This document shows positions 33,960-46,497 of a stretch of DNA of 64,000 nucleotides, in pieces. The translations under genes were made by a program, and so were the position numbers. The DNA comes from Zygnema cylindricum. Its lineage: Eukaryota > Streptophyta > Zygnematophyceae > Zygnematales > Zygnemataceae. Below the pieces are notes generated by a model. The model was not told the origin of the DNA, did no database searches, and worked only from the letters and a program-made list of their open reading frames with translations. Every line of letters begins with the position of its first letter. The first letter of the stretch is position 1. The stretch is taken from assembly GCA_037447655.1 (NCBI GenBank), contig JBBHKE010003441.1, positions 42,564-106,563 on the forward strand, given 5' to 3'.

Positions 33960-35310
33960 GAGGGTTTAAAGGTGTTGGGTTCCCCGATTGGCGCCCTTGA
34001 TTTTGTTCACCAGTTTGTCAATGATGCCCTTTTTGAAGACCTTTCCCACTGGTAGGACATTCCAAAAATGTCGGACTCCCAAGTGGCGTTTGCTATTCTA
34101 ACTCGTTGTTTTGCGCAACGACCTTTGTACTTGGCTTGCAATGTACCCCGTCAATCTTCTTTATTTTTTTCGATTTCAGACTTTGATAATCGTTTCTTTG
34201 CGATTTTGCATCAACCAGTCCGTTATGGAATATTTGATCGACCGCAAGGGCTCCTCGCTCGTCAACAATCTGCTTTACCAATCTCTTGCGGGGGTCTTGG
34301 TCTGCTTCCTACCGCCACCATCGCGCCAGCCGCGTACTTGGGTAGTTGGGATCTGTTGGAATGTATCAATAATTTGAGATTCGTGGTGGACGACACTTCT
34401 ATCTTGGCCCATGTGATCTCTACCATTGACAAATGCTCGTTTTCTTTTCAAAAATTATTAGTATCTTCTCGTTTGCTTCTATAGGTTGAGACCCAAGATG
34501 GCGTTCCTCCATTTTGTTCCCTCATCACCAGCAATCATTCTCGGGTGCAGCAACATATCTCCAATAAAATAGCCGCCGCTGATTTCCAAAACCTCTTTAA
34601 AGCGCTGACTATGGCCGATGCGCGGGGTCAACTTCAATCTTGTTCGAGACCGGGTGCTAGGGCTTGGCTCATTGCTTCTCCAATTTTTACTTACTTCTCT
34701 GCTTTCTTCTTAAAAAATTTCTTCCACACTCCGTTTACGTCTCGGCTTGCCACATCCCTCTCTCTTGGGGAAGCCTTGCTGCATTTGTGGCCAAAGTATC
34801 GATGAGCAAGGTGTCCATTTGTCGTTGTTCACATGGTGGGGTACGCACAATGGCATATGATACCGTTTGAGATGCAATAACTGGGGTAGTCAGGTAGCTG
34901 GGTAGTCAAGAAGGATACACGGTGAAAAGTGAGGTGTCCCATATCCTTCCGCCATGTCCTCAATCTAGGGGTGTACGTGGCCCTCGGGTGGATCTTGTCT
35001 TTCTACGTGGGGCTGAGAGAGCATTGGGAGATGAAGTCCTCACAAATCTTATGCGATCCCATGTCTCCACGCGTGCGGCATGACATAAGGGTGTTGCAGC
35101 TCGGGATGCACCGGCCTCTAAAGAACGTGATTACACTCATCGAGACCCAGCTAATAACTTTGTACCATTTGATGTGGAGATATTTGAAATCTTGGACTCG
35201 TCGTTTAACAACTACATCCAAGATTACCCGCGGCGGTTGTTTAAAGTGCGAGGACTTGGGAGCCTTTTGCCAACTCTCATGTTGTTTTTTTACCGCCAAC
35301 GTATCTCAGT
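33960..35310 (+). pseudogene. LINE-like RT C-terminal region, degenerate
   Basis: Conceptual reading in shifting frames gives KVLGSPIGALDFVHQFVND, then a stretch of helices (QVAFAILTRCFAQRPLYL), LPISCGGLGLLPTATIAPAA, QSCSRPGARAWLIASP and, at the end, NFVPFDVEIFEILD. These resemble blocks found downstream of the palm in non-LTR RT proteins and their tails (GGLGL, SCSGPGAxAWL, PFxVExxG). Frames 34068-34484 and 34545-34805 are open; the rest needs several frameshifts. The RT palm is not seen. The family is inferred from remembered motifs. Confidence 0.6.
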
Positions 35311-35312
35311 TG

Positions 35313-36714
35313 TGTAATTCTATTGGCTCCATTTCCCCCCCACAAAATTTGCAGATTAAAAGAAGCTAATCTAGGTAGTGCTGACTCCAAGCTGATATAA
35401 ACCTTAATGACTGACACCTTAACAGTTAGATCCCCAAAACAATTTCACTTGTATGAAAGAACACTTTATGTGTGCTCAGTTCCACCACAGAATGCAAAGT
35501 TACCACCACAAAATGCAAAGTTAGAATATGAGTGTTTGACACATTCACCCATTTTGATTTTCCCTTAGAAATGCAGCCACCCTGGTAGGAAAAATCTTTG
35601 AAGGATTACATTAGTGTGTAGCGTGGACTCCGTTCAGTCTGCACCAAAAAGAATCACTGAATTTGCTCCCCTAAGCATTAATTTATGGTTGTTCAAAGAG
35701 AGCGAATTCATACAGCTAGCCTTTGGGAGAGAGGGCATCCAAAAATGTCCAAGTACTCAGAACCTACTAAAATTATCAAACACTATATAATGTACATACA
35801 AAGTACGATAGCCGCCGTACTTTATGTAAGGAAATATGTTGCACCACTCTCGGTCTGCCACGTGGCAAATAAGTCGTCGCCATTCTGTCCCTTTCTTTTG
35901 TGGCATCTTATAGGATGGTGCCATGTGTCATTTTCCTCCATTTTCGCGAAGCGTCGCCAAAATAGCCTTTTGGGCAGGCCGGCACTTACGCGTGCCATTT
36001 TTTTGAAATACAACAATCAACATCAACCGTTCGATCTTGAGGACGTGCCAAATCGTTTTCCGGTAGTTGAATTTCGAAGGCTGTCGTCTTTTTTCACGTT
36101 CGTTGAAATTCTACCGACGTCAATTCGGTCCATTAAATGAAAGTGTAGTCACTAATGTTGTAGTAAGGTATTGAGCCACATACGTTTATGAATTGTCAGT
36201 TTGTTAGTGGTTAAGGCGTACGACTATTAGTGGATAAGGCCTAGGTTCAAATTTGGGCAAAAGCAAGATTTTGATCATCTCTTAGTTGGTATTCTCTACG
36301 TATAAACCTTTATATACCTCTCGTACCCTATATATTTCAACATTGGTCTTAGACTATAGGATAAAGTTAACGACTTCGGGTAATTTGACGGTTGATAGGT
36401 AGCAGAATCAAATCATGGGTGTGTCAAACACCTTTTTGGTAAATCTACCAAACCTACTCTCTCTACCGGCTATGATTGATTCACAGACGGCAGGTACCAG
36501 GATCAATTCCTGGATCCGTCAACTAACTTTTTGTAAGAGTACCTAATTTACCCCCTGTCTTCTCTAGAGAGCTTAGGCAGCCATGGCTCTAGCTCCCTAT
36601 CTAGCCTTCAGTAACTATAACAAGTGTGGGGGCTTGGAGAGGGGGGTTAGAGGCAGACTGCCTCTACCTTTTTCTATCCTATTTATAGACCTAGAAAATA
36701 CACATATATCAACA
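35313..36714 (-). repeat. 3' LTR of non-autonomous copia C2
   Basis: Read on the minus strand it starts TGTTGATATATG at 36714, after a polypurine tract (AAATAAAGGGAG, complement of 36715-36726), and ends ATTACA at 35313. Its right part matches 38699-39508 and C1. It contains the hairpin (arms around 35790 and 35820) and a foreign 36150-36400 block that includes a tRNA-like sequence. Confidence 0.8.
36190..36345 (+). mobile_element. tRNA-derived SINE-like sequence 1
   Basis: An A-box-like TTAGTGGTTAAGGCG (36204-36218) and a B-box-like GGTTCAAATTTGG (36244-36256) are spaced about as in a tRNA gene, followed by caaaagcaagattttg. It shares the B box and following bases with the inverted sequence at 39600-39770. 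It cannot fold into a complete tRNA. Confidence 0.45.
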
Positions 36715-36739
36715 CTCCCTTTATTTTCTAGTCTATTTT

Positions 36740-38690
36740 CCTTTCAACCCCCACAAAAAAAAAAACAAACACCCCCTCTTTCTTTTTACTTTTCCTTTTT
36801 TTCTTATTAAACTTTAAGAAAATACCCCCATATTTCAAAAGGTCCATTAGATGAGCTGAAAAATTAATTCCATCTTGTTGGTCACACATTTTATTTAGCA
36901 TCCCACTTTTCATAAATCGGAGCAAAGATTTGATCAACCTCATCCCTTTTCTATCCACACAAAGTCTGATTTTCCTCTTGTAGTTCAAACAACCAGCCTC
37001 ATCTCCAATCTGCAACACACACCCAGATGCTAACCCTTTTACAGGCGCACCTTCATAAATGGCATCACTCCCATTAGTGATGTCCAATCCATTACCCCCC
37101 AAATTTGCCCAAAAATCAAGTGTCCCCACTAAGTTCCTCATAAGATCTACGCCTTCCGTACTCATGTTTTTATCTATGATACTTACCCCATTTTTTGAAC
37201 TTTCCTCAATCTCTCTTATAGATTTCTTTCCACTATCACTTTTTAACTTATTTCCAACTCCTCCCCTAACCCTTTCATTAAATATTCCTCCTCTCCCTTA
37301 TCCTTTAAAACCCCCTCTAGATTTACTTCTTCCCTTTCCTCAAAATCCGTTGAAGTCTCCTTTTTCGACCAGTTTTCTGTATCCAAAATATCTATAAAGT
37401 TATCCTCATTATTATTATTTTTCCCTTTTTCAATTATGGATCCTAGATCTGACTTTCTCATTTCTAAGTCATACTTTCTACACTCTTTGACATCCTCATC
37501 ATGTCTAACTCCCTCAAGTACCTCCTCTATCTTTACTTCCCTTATCATTCCAAATGCACATTGTTGCTTTCGTAGAATTTCTGTGTGTTTTTCTCTCTTC
37601 CGTGTTATACCCATGTGAAGAAGCTCCAAAATTTCTTCATCCTCTTTTTCCTCTTCCCCTCTTCCTCCTCATCAACATTCCAACTTCTAAGTTCTATCAA
37701 ACAATGACACTCCTCCATATAGTGACCCGATTCTCTACAAAAGAAGCAAACCCTATTTTTGAAAGCTCCTTTTTTTTTCCTCTCGCTCTCATTCCACCAC
37801 AGTACCGATTAGGTTTACCTTTGTTTTCTTCATCTCATGACGCTTCTGCCAATCACCATCATTCCTCTCATCACGCTTGCGCCAGTCACCACCAACTGTC
37901 AATGCATTCACCCTGCCACTTCGACTACAAAGCTCCAAAGTGCTTTCCCTCACAAGAATCATCCCCCATGGTAATGCTCCAAGTCCATGAGGAGCCATCT
38001 ATTTCATGCATATGGTTAATGATGTTTTCGTACTCATCTGAGAGTTTCGTGATTAGTGTGCTAATATTTCTCTCCTCAGATTCTACATATCCTGCAGTAG
38101 CAAGCTCTACATATAACGCATCAATATCATTGCAAAACTTTATCATGCTACCGCCTTTATAAATTTAGGCCTCTATTTCATGTTTTACTAATTGCTGCCT
38201 CTGTATAGTCTCACTCTTGTAAATATGAGTTAGTGTTTCTCAAATCTATGAAGACTTGGTTAGGTTTAAAAGAGTGATAGCTATGGACTTAGACACGTAT
38301 CTAAATATGAGATGTTTTGCTATTCTGATTTTGTACTTCCATATTTTTTTGTCATTTTCTTATGTTTTTGGTTCAGTTATAGCCCCCACAGGTGGAACCG
38401 TAGCCAAGATCCTAGCTCCCCTCACCATCGGTGTTCCTTTTCCATTTTCTCTTTTTCCCCCTTCTATGTAATGATTTTCCCTTCACCTTCCATTGCATAT
38501 GAAATCTTGTTTGTTTTTTGGGAAGCCCCAGATGAATCTCTGTAGTGAATTCTATCGAAGGAAGGCAGCGGACACCTCACTTTTCTCGAAAAAAATCTCC
38601 ACAAGTGCCTTTCGAAAAGCAATCTCTCCATCATGAATTCCCAATGAGTGAAGTCTGTTCCATCAAGCATAGGCACCCTAGATGGTGGGC
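36740..38690 (-). pseudogene. Copia gag plus RNase H remnant (C2)
   Basis: Read on the minus strand: gag start GPPSRVPMLDGTDFTHWEF near 38690, UBN2-type gag helices (38146-37925), a knuckle region (37750-37690), a spacer with EGVLKDKGEEEYLMKGL (37320-37260), then RNase H piece DITNGSDAIYEG (37090-37050). There are several stops and frameshifts. The order and the missing middle are the same as in C1; the primer-binding site is present but its ATG reads AAG. Confidence 0.8.
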
Positions 38691-38698
38691 CCTTAACT

Positions 38699-39508
38699 TG
38701 TAATTCTATGGGCTCCATTCCCCCCCACAAAATTTGAAGATCCAAAGAAGCTTATCTAGGTAATGCCGACTCCAAGCTGATACAAACCCAAATGAATGAC
38801 ACCTTAACAATCAAAACCCCTATACAGCTTCACCCCTATGAAAGAATACTTTCGGTGTTGAGTTCCACCACAAAATGCAAAGTTAGAATATGAGTGTTGG
38901 ACACATTCACCCACTTTGATTTTCCCTTAGAAATGCATCCACCCTGGTGGGGAAATAACTCTGATTGACTAAACCCATGTATAGCCTGGACATCTTGAGT
39001 CCGCAGCAAAAAGATTCATTGAATTTGCTCCCCTGAGGATTAAGTTATGGCTGTTCAAAGACAACGAATTAATACAGATGGCCTCTGAAGAGAGGGCTTC
39101 CAAAAATATCTAAGTACTAAGAACCTACTCAAATTATCAAACACTATATAATGTACATACAAAGTACGATAGCCTCCGTACTTTATGAACGGAATTATAT
39201 GGCACCTTTCTCACTCTACCATGTGGCAAATAAGTCGTTGCATTTCTGTCGCTTTCTTTTCCGGCATCCTATAGGATGGTGCCACGTGTCATTTTCTCCA
39301 TTCGCGAAACGTTGCCAAAATAGCCGTTCGGGCAGGCCGGCACTTAGGCGTGTTGTCCGTTTGAAATACGGCAATCATCATCAGCTGTTCAATCTTGACG
39401 AGGCGCCAAATCATTTTCAGGCCGTTGAATTACGAAGGTTGTCGTCCTTTTTCAAGTTCATTGGAATTCTACCGCCCTCAATTCGGTCCATTAAATAAAA
39501 GCGTCGTC
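38699..39508 (-). repeat. 5' LTR of C2, truncated
   Basis: It matches the 3' LTR from its internal end (tgtaattctatgggctcc at 38699) to the point cggtccattaaat near 39497, after which the two diverge. The remaining LTR start has been lost or replaced. Confidence 0.75.
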
Positions 39509-39599
39509 ACTCTTGAAAAAATGTAATTAATAGTTCACTTCTCTATTCTAGTTATACTTTAAAGAGAGAGAGTGAGGATGAAAGGCACGCCATGGCTGC

Positions 39600-39770
39600 C
39601 GCCATATTTAGAAAGTGGCAGATTTTGATGTAGAGGATATTGTACCAAAATGTTGCCTTTGTCCAGATTTGAACCCTACGTTTGTGGACCAATATGTAGA
39701 AGTAAGCCTTATCCACTTAGGCGTTATCGAAACGATAAACGTGACGAGCTTTAAAGATATATAAAAATCA
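39600..39770 (-). mobile_element. tRNA-derived SINE-like sequence 2
   Basis: Read on the minus strand it has an A-box-like TAAGTGGATAAGGC and a B-box-like GGGTTCAAATCTGG, then caaaggcaacattttggt, as in the copy at 36190. It lies between the broken C2 LTR and the C3 LTR. Confidence 0.4.
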
Positions 39771-39779
39771 ATGCATTAG

Positions 39780-40108
39780 CTAATTAACACCAAACTAACG
39801 AAAAGCAACAATTCTTGCATGTATGGGAATCTGAACCGTGCAAAATATGTTGTGATCGGACCGCCAACATTGTAGCTGCCACGCGAAGTGAGCTTTTGGC
39901 GGCATTCGGAGATAGCGTCATGCGGTGCCACGTGGCGCCACATTATTTGATATCCGAGAAGTCTTGTCCTTACAAGGGTGAGGGTGGTCAGAATATTTAT
40001 TTTCCTGGGCGGCACTTATTCAGTGGGAAAGAGGAAGGGGCAAATATTATCCTAGAGACTTTACATCGGCTGCTCATTTTGTGGGTCAATGGAGACCAGA
40101 GAATTTCA
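39780..40108 (+). repeat. Internally deleted 5' LTR of copia C3
   Basis: It has LTR blocks ggaccgcc...cacgtggcg, then jumps to the right-end part (cttgtccttacaagggtgagg) and ends ATTTCA before the primer-binding site GGTTATGGGCCCACC (40109-40123). Confidence 0.65.
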
Positions 40109-40112
40109 GGTT

Positions 40113-43100
40113 ATGGGCCCACCGTCTAGGGTGCCGATATTTGAAGGATAATACTATTTGTATTGGAAAATGATGATGGAGGGAGAACTATTTGAGAAGC
40201 ATCTATGGGGCATAGTGTTTGGACAATTTCGATGCCCACCTCCACCTGGGTTTGGAGGGACACCTTTTCTTGGCACCTCCGCCACTAGAGTAGCCAAAAA
40301 AGTTGCCACCATCACTGAGGATGAAGATAAGGAAGGAGAGGAGATTATCATGGAAGGATAAAAGGGAGGAGTTGCAACTCAAGTGACACCATTGCCAAAA
40401 GGGATATCGGAAACTGCACCACCAACAACAGTAACAAGGGTTTAGACCAAAAAATCAGAGTATGAAAAGTGGAAATACACATACAAGGTTGCTAAGCTCT
40501 TAATTCTTAAAAGTGTAGCAAAAGGCATTGCCATTCCCCTTATGCATGTTTATCTTTCATCTCATATTTGGATATCACTAGTTAAAAAATATAAGAGTGG
40601 ATCATTGCAATAACAACAGTTGCAGAAAATAAGATTGCAGCTTATACTTATAAGGGAGGAAGCATGAATAATTATTGCAATGATTTAGGAGCATTATTTG
40701 GAGAGCTAGAGAGTGCAGGTAACTCATGGTCTGAGAGACAAAGAGTGAACACATTATTGATGAAACTTCCTGAAGAGTATGAGAATATCATTAACCAATT
40801 GCAAGATATAGGAGATAGCAATTCGAATTGGGATGACATAGTGGGAATGATTTTAGTGAAAGAAAGCACCATAAAACTTAGGAGAGGAAGTCCAAGTGTT
40901 CAAGCATTGTCTAGAGGAGCTAATTGGCGTAAGCGTGATGAGGAGAGAGGGAAAGATCCCTATAGAAACTTTGGTGGAAGAGGACAAGGAGGTGGCAGAT
41001 TTGATCGACAAGGGAGAGGAACTTCTCAAGGAGGATTATGTCACTTTTGCAAGAAACCGGGACACTATATGGCGTATTGTGTAAAACTTGCAGATCTTTG
41101 ACTGAAAGATGGGCAAGGACCCTCAAAGGATGGAGGAAAGTAAAAGGCTTTCCTGACTCAAGTTAATGATGAGGAAGTGGAAGAAAAAGCTGATCCGGAA
41201 GAGGAGCTTGAGGCGCTTCTTCTTAATTCAAAAAACAATGGAAGCATGTCCACATTCCATGGATACAAAATTGTTCTCTCAGAGGTAGGAGGGATCCACC
41301 CGAGGATGGATAGATCATAGACTCAGAGGCTCCAATGTATTTGTGCAAAGATAAGAGGTGGTTCAATAAACTGAGAAAGATCCGAACAGTTGAGATAGAG
41401 TGTGGAGATGGTAGAGTAAAAACCACAAGTCTTGTTGGAACTGTTGACTTGAAGGTTCTAGTTGATGGAAAGACATCAATTGTAACATTCTCAAACATTC
41501 TTTACATTCCATAGCTTAGTAAGAACCTAGTCTCAATAGTTATCCTAGATGAAAAGGAGTTTGAAACAGGAACTAGGAAAGGAATCTTCACATCAAGCTT
41601 TGATAATGAGGTTTATTTCATAGCTGAGAAGGGCAGTCAAGGAATGTTCAGAATTGTTCTTTGCAATGAAAAGTGTGTTCTCTACTCGTGTGCAAGTGAG
41701 ATGATGCTTTGGCATAAAAGGTTGGGGCATGTGCATCTAGATAGATTAAAGAAAATGAAGAAAAAGGGAATAGTGGAGGGTATTACTTTTGAGGATGATG
41801 AGACCTTTGATGATTGTAGTGGATGTGCCCAAGGGAAGATTCATAGACTTCCATTTCCAAAGGCAACCACATTTAGGAGAGAGAAAGTATTAGATCTAGT
41901 TCACACTGATGTTTGAGGACCTGCTAGGTATGCTTCACATGGCGGGAAGAGATGGATGTTAACCATCATAGATGATTGGTCTAGATACACGAAGGTATAC
42001 TTTCTCAGACATAAGTCAGAGGTATTAAGATGTTTCAAAGAGTATAAAGTATGGAGTGAAAAACTACACGAAACCTCAACAAAGGAGATAAGAAGTGATA
42101 ATGGGAAAGAATACACCTCAAGGGAATTTGAAGAATATCTTAAAGATGAAGGAATTTATCATGAGAAAATTGTTCCCTAAAATCCGGAACAAAATAGAGT
42201 AGCACAAAGAGTGAATAGAACTTTAGGATATATGTCCAGAAGTATGTTAAGTAATAAGTGGATAGGGTTGCAGTTTTCGGCTGAGTTTATGAACTATGCT
42301 AATTTCATCAAAAATATAGTGCCAACTTCAACAAATAAGGAGGAAACTCCGTATGAGAGGTGGACAAGAATAAAGGCTTATTTGTCTTGTTTGAGAGTGT
42401 TCGGAAGTCAAGTCTACACTTTGGATTACGAAAAGTTTAAATGAAAGTTAGAGGGAAGTGGGAAACCAGGATATCTTGTAGGATATGATGAGAGCACAAA
42501 AGGATACCGGGTGTATGACTTGAAAAAGAGGGATATACTTTTGGTAAAACACATAGTGGTGATGAATGAAGTGAAGTCCATTGATCCATTCAAATATAAT
42601 AAAGAAGTCAAAATCATATTTGAAACGGATCGGTATTGTGACTTTGAATCTGAAAATGAAGAGAAGGAAGATGGAGATAAATAGAAATTTGCAGATCAAC
42701 CAAAGGAGAAGGAGGAAAGGACAACATCCGAGGCAACGCCACAATACGAAGTGGAAACCGATGAGGAACTTGATGAGACACCGGAATTGGAAGATAGGGG
42801 AGCTGAAAATCTTCCTAAAGGAAACCCAATGATGCCTTCTATACCGGCGTCAGATTTTGAAGGGGGAAGAAGAAGTAGTAAACGACTTCAAGAAAGAAAA
42901 GTAAATAACCAACTCACAAAGATGTCTCACCCTGATGAACCTCATAAATACTTAGAGGCCATAAACACCCCAAAAATTAGCCGGTGGATCACTGCTATAA
43001 ATGAAAAAATGGCCTCGATCATGGAAGCCAATATATGGGAGCTAGTTGATTGTCCACCGGACCAAAAACCGATCAACTGTAAGTGGGAATTTAAACTTAA

Positions 43101-43754
43101 ATTAAACCCGGATAATACCATTGAGAGGTACAAAGCTAGGTTGGTTGCAAAAGGGTTTACTCAAAAAGAGGGGAAAGATTACAAAGAAACCTTTGCACCT
43201 GTAGTCAGATTTCCTTCTGTTAGAATCCTTTTACGTTTAGCCGCAGCGGAGGATATGGAAATACATCACATGGCTATTAAAACGGCCTTTTTGCACGGAG
43301 AGTTGGAAGCTGAAATAAACATGAAGCAACCGAAAGGATTCGTGGAAAGTGGGGAAGAAAGCAAGGTATGCAAACTGATAAAATCACTCTATGGGCTTAA
43401 ACAAGCCCCGCGACAGTGGAATATAAAGCTAGACGAATTTCTGACCGGTTTCGGGTATAACAGAAATAGTTCACATCACTCTATATATTTATTTGAGGAT
43501 GAGAATGTAGTGATATTTATTGCTATTTATGTGGATGATTTGTTGGTCCTAAGCAAGTCCTTAGATAAGATTAACAAACTTAAAGGGGATCTTAGAAACC
43601 ACTTTGACATTAAAGATCTCGGCGAAGCAAAGTAATTTTTTGGAATTCAAATTGAGAGAGATAGAGGGAAGAGGATTATAAGACACACTTAGAAAGAAGC
43701 AATTGGTAATATGCTAGAAAAATTTCAAATGGAGAAAGCAAACGGATGTACTTG
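40113..43754 (+). pseudogene. Copia C3 gag-pol, many stops, truncated in RT
   Basis: Start ATG at 40113 in the primer-binding site (GPPSRVPIFEG). Gag helices and knuckle CHFCKKPGHYMAYC are at 40664-41101; protease DSEAPMYLC near 41310; GAG-pre-integrase HKRLGHVHLDRL and CSGCAQGK at 41715-41840; integrase DDE core 41890-42300; RT 42751-43635 with IYVDDLLVLSKS. Stops interrupt protease, integrase and RT, several at positions where the 54-kb copy has Trp or Gln (G-to-A or C-to-T changes). Homology to that copy ends at about 43754, so the RT end, RNase H and 3' LTR are lost. Confidence 0.85.
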
Positions 43755-44866
43755 TTGTTTTGAAAAGTTTGTTTCGTACGTACGCGACAATTCGTGCGCT
43801 ATGGAATTTAATGTGGAGGTTTGAATGGATTCATGGATTGGGGGAGCAAACGAACGGATAGAATTTAAGTGATGTAAAAGACTCACTGAGTGGTGTGTAC
43901 AAGCATTGACAAATGCACGGCCAATCGCGAAGCGATCCTATGTGGAATAATCGAAATGATGAAACAGGCACCGCCGGTATGGCGCAGTTGCGACGCATGC
44001 AGGACAATTTAACTGCAGTTAGTTTGGATGAATATGCGCCGCCGGTACTGAGCAGCTGCGACGCAGACAAGTCAAACGCAGTTGGGGTCACCTTGATATG
44101 ATCCGTACGGACAAAGCAGCTGAAGCTGCTGCGGATAATATAACTAGCATAGATTGTGAGTAATGATATTTGTTTAGTGGTTACTTTGTGGTAGCTTAGT
44201 TTTTGACGTACGAATAATGTGGAGATGTCGTTGTAAATTTTATGTACAACATAGGTTTGTCTTTTTGCTAATTAGTTTACTATTGTAGAATTGTTCAGTC
44301 TGACATACCTCGACCTATTCGGGTATACTTACAATAGTTCAGGTAGATAGTAGATACCGTACGGCTGGTATGCCTCCTTACATTCAGTAGTGAACTCTCT
44401 GAGTATAACTTGTAGGACTTAGAATATTTTGAGTATCACAGTCAAGTTTAATCAAAGCAATGGCAAACTGTTTTTCTGCATCTTTGACCTGTTCGTGTGA
44501 TCACTCTTTTTTGGTGTATTCATGTAAGCCTTTGTGGGGATATTCTATGATATAGAATATATATGTGTGTAAAGTTTCATACCATTCACGAATCTGTGTA
44601 AGACTCTGTGAGCAGTCTAAGTGGTTAGTTTGTGAAGCTGTCAGCTATTTTTGTGAAACTCTGGAGCTTATATCTTCTAGATTCCTTAGTGGATTTGGCT
44701 GTAACTTTAAGAGCTTACATTTTCTATAGTGTACTGCCTATTGGTGAAGTTTAAGTTGATTTTGTTTATTGTGGAGTAATCTGGGCTGTCGCAAACACAG
44801 CTGTTTGAAGGGTAGTCTGTGGTGCTTCCTTGAGCAATCCATGGTTGAAATAGGCTATGGACAACA
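43755..44866 (+). repeat. Putative 5' LTR of copia C4
   Basis: It lies between the break in C3 and the primer-binding site at 44867-44881 (GGTTATGGGCCCACA) and ends GACAACA. The start is not certain and there is no second copy in the window. It contains a GC-rich island at 43900-44110 without a recognisable gene. Confidence 0.5.
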
Positions 44867-44870
44867 GGTT

Positions 44871-45475
44871 ATGGGCCCACACCCAAGGCTACCAATATTT
44901 CATGGATAAAAATATAACTACTGGAAGGATGCACTCGAGAGCTACTTCGAGATGATGGATCTAATGGATGTGGTGGACGGTACCTTGGGCGAAACATCAA
45001 ATGGATGGAAAAGGAAAAATCATGAGTGTCTAAGGGTTATCAAGAGCTCGTTGATTGAGGATTTGGCAATGTTATGTTTAAGTTTTAAAAGGGCATCTGA
45101 ATTATAGAAGTGCATAGAATGTATATATGTAAAGACTTCTTTATATCATTGGCTTAGCAATGTTACAAAAATAGTTGAATTCAAGTATGTAGGAGGTAGT
45201 ATGGAGAAACAGTGTATTGACTTACAAGTATTATTTGCAAAAAATGATTTGGCAGGAGGAAAATTTACAGATGCCCAACAAGCTATATTATTAATGAGAA
45301 GTCTACCTAAAGAATATACGAGTGTTTTAGATCGATTGACTTTGACGTGCTATTCTAGATGAAGAGGCTAATAAAAAGGTTTTATCAGTAAAAGGAATAT
45401 AAAGGAGTCTAAGTCTCAGTTTCAGAAAATTAAAAAGAATAGCGAGTTCGGAGATCGACAAAAGAATTGTATTAA
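44871..45475 (+). pseudogene. Copia C4 gag, diverged and broken
   Basis: Starting at the ATG in the primer-binding site: LPIFHG, then YWKDALESYFEMMDLMDVVDG, and after one stop each side a gag block SMEKQCIDLQVLFAKND and ILLMRSLPKEYTSVLDRL. It is a different copia lineage from C1-C3, closer to the general UBN2 pattern. No pol follows; a minus-strand LTR begins near 45660. Confidence 0.6.
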
Positions 45476-45659
45476 TTGTATGATTTTGGACATACCTTCA
45501 GGGTATGTCCATCATATAAAAGTGCTTGTGTTACAAGGAATTTCAGAGATGGATGGGACAACAACCCAGTTCGACCATCAACAAGAAGAGAATCAAGTTC
45601 TTTCGTGAGTGAGAGACAAGACTCAACCGATGACAAAAGGCATACACAGTGTGTTGACA

Positions 45660-46497
45660 AATTTATTTACCTATCGACCTTCTATGTTGTTCGGAATGAG
45701 GAGAAGGTCGATGAATTTGTTCCCCTGAACAGCTAGATATTGCTGGCCAAAGATGGCCTATAAATACAAAAAGGCTATGGGAGAGAGGTGCCTCTAAAAT
45801 TGTCTAAGTCATAAATCATAGTTCCTCTCTGAACCCCTTACTACTGAATTCCCTAACCAATCATATCACTGTACAGTACAAGAAGGTACAAATGCCACAA
45901 CACTTCTTGCACGGCCATGGTACGGCATGGTTGTTTCGCTAACACTTGTAAGTTTCTAAGCCATGGTTCCTCTTTCCGTAATAACCGATGTACGCTCATG
46001 GATTGCCAGGTGTTGTTCGGTGACATTTTCTCGATAAACCGCCAAATATTCACTCTTCTGCATCAGCTTCACTGTGAGCCATCCGATCCAAAAACGACAT
46101 TTAGTTCCATCAGTTATATGTTGTTACGTTTATTCCGTGCGGCCCGGTTCCGTTCCGTATTCTGTTGAATGAATTCCGTCAAATTGCTTAATTAATTATC
46201 ACGCCCGATATTTATATCAATTCATCTATAACTTGGCATATAAGGCGGACGGCTAGTACGACAGAATTTGGTAGGACCTAGGATCAAATCAAGGTCCATC
46301 CGCCTAACCTTTTGCAATGAACTAATCCTCTTGCTTCGAAGCACGCCTGTCTATTTATTTTTCTAAGGCAGCCATGGCTATTTGTTTGTCTAAGGCTGCC
46401 ATGGCTACCTGTGAGTCCTCAGTGATTAGAAAAAGTATGAATGCTCATTAATACCACAGACTAAAAACATAGATATATAAAATACATTTTTCCAACA
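45660..46497 (-). repeat. Solo copia LTR, minus strand
   Basis: Read on the minus strand it begins TGTTGGAAAAATG at 46497 and includes the blocks ctgaggactcacagg, gccatggctgcc and a hairpin remnant (gtacagtacaagaaggtac near 45872). The right end is not sharply defined. Confidence 0.6.

Noticed and set aside
36204-36256. tRNA gene
   Set aside because: A- and B-box-like words are present, but no complete cloverleaf or acceptor stem can be drawn.
43900-44110. GC-rich island as an exon
   Set aside because: It lies inside the putative C4 LTR and the open frames on the two strands have no recognisable product.
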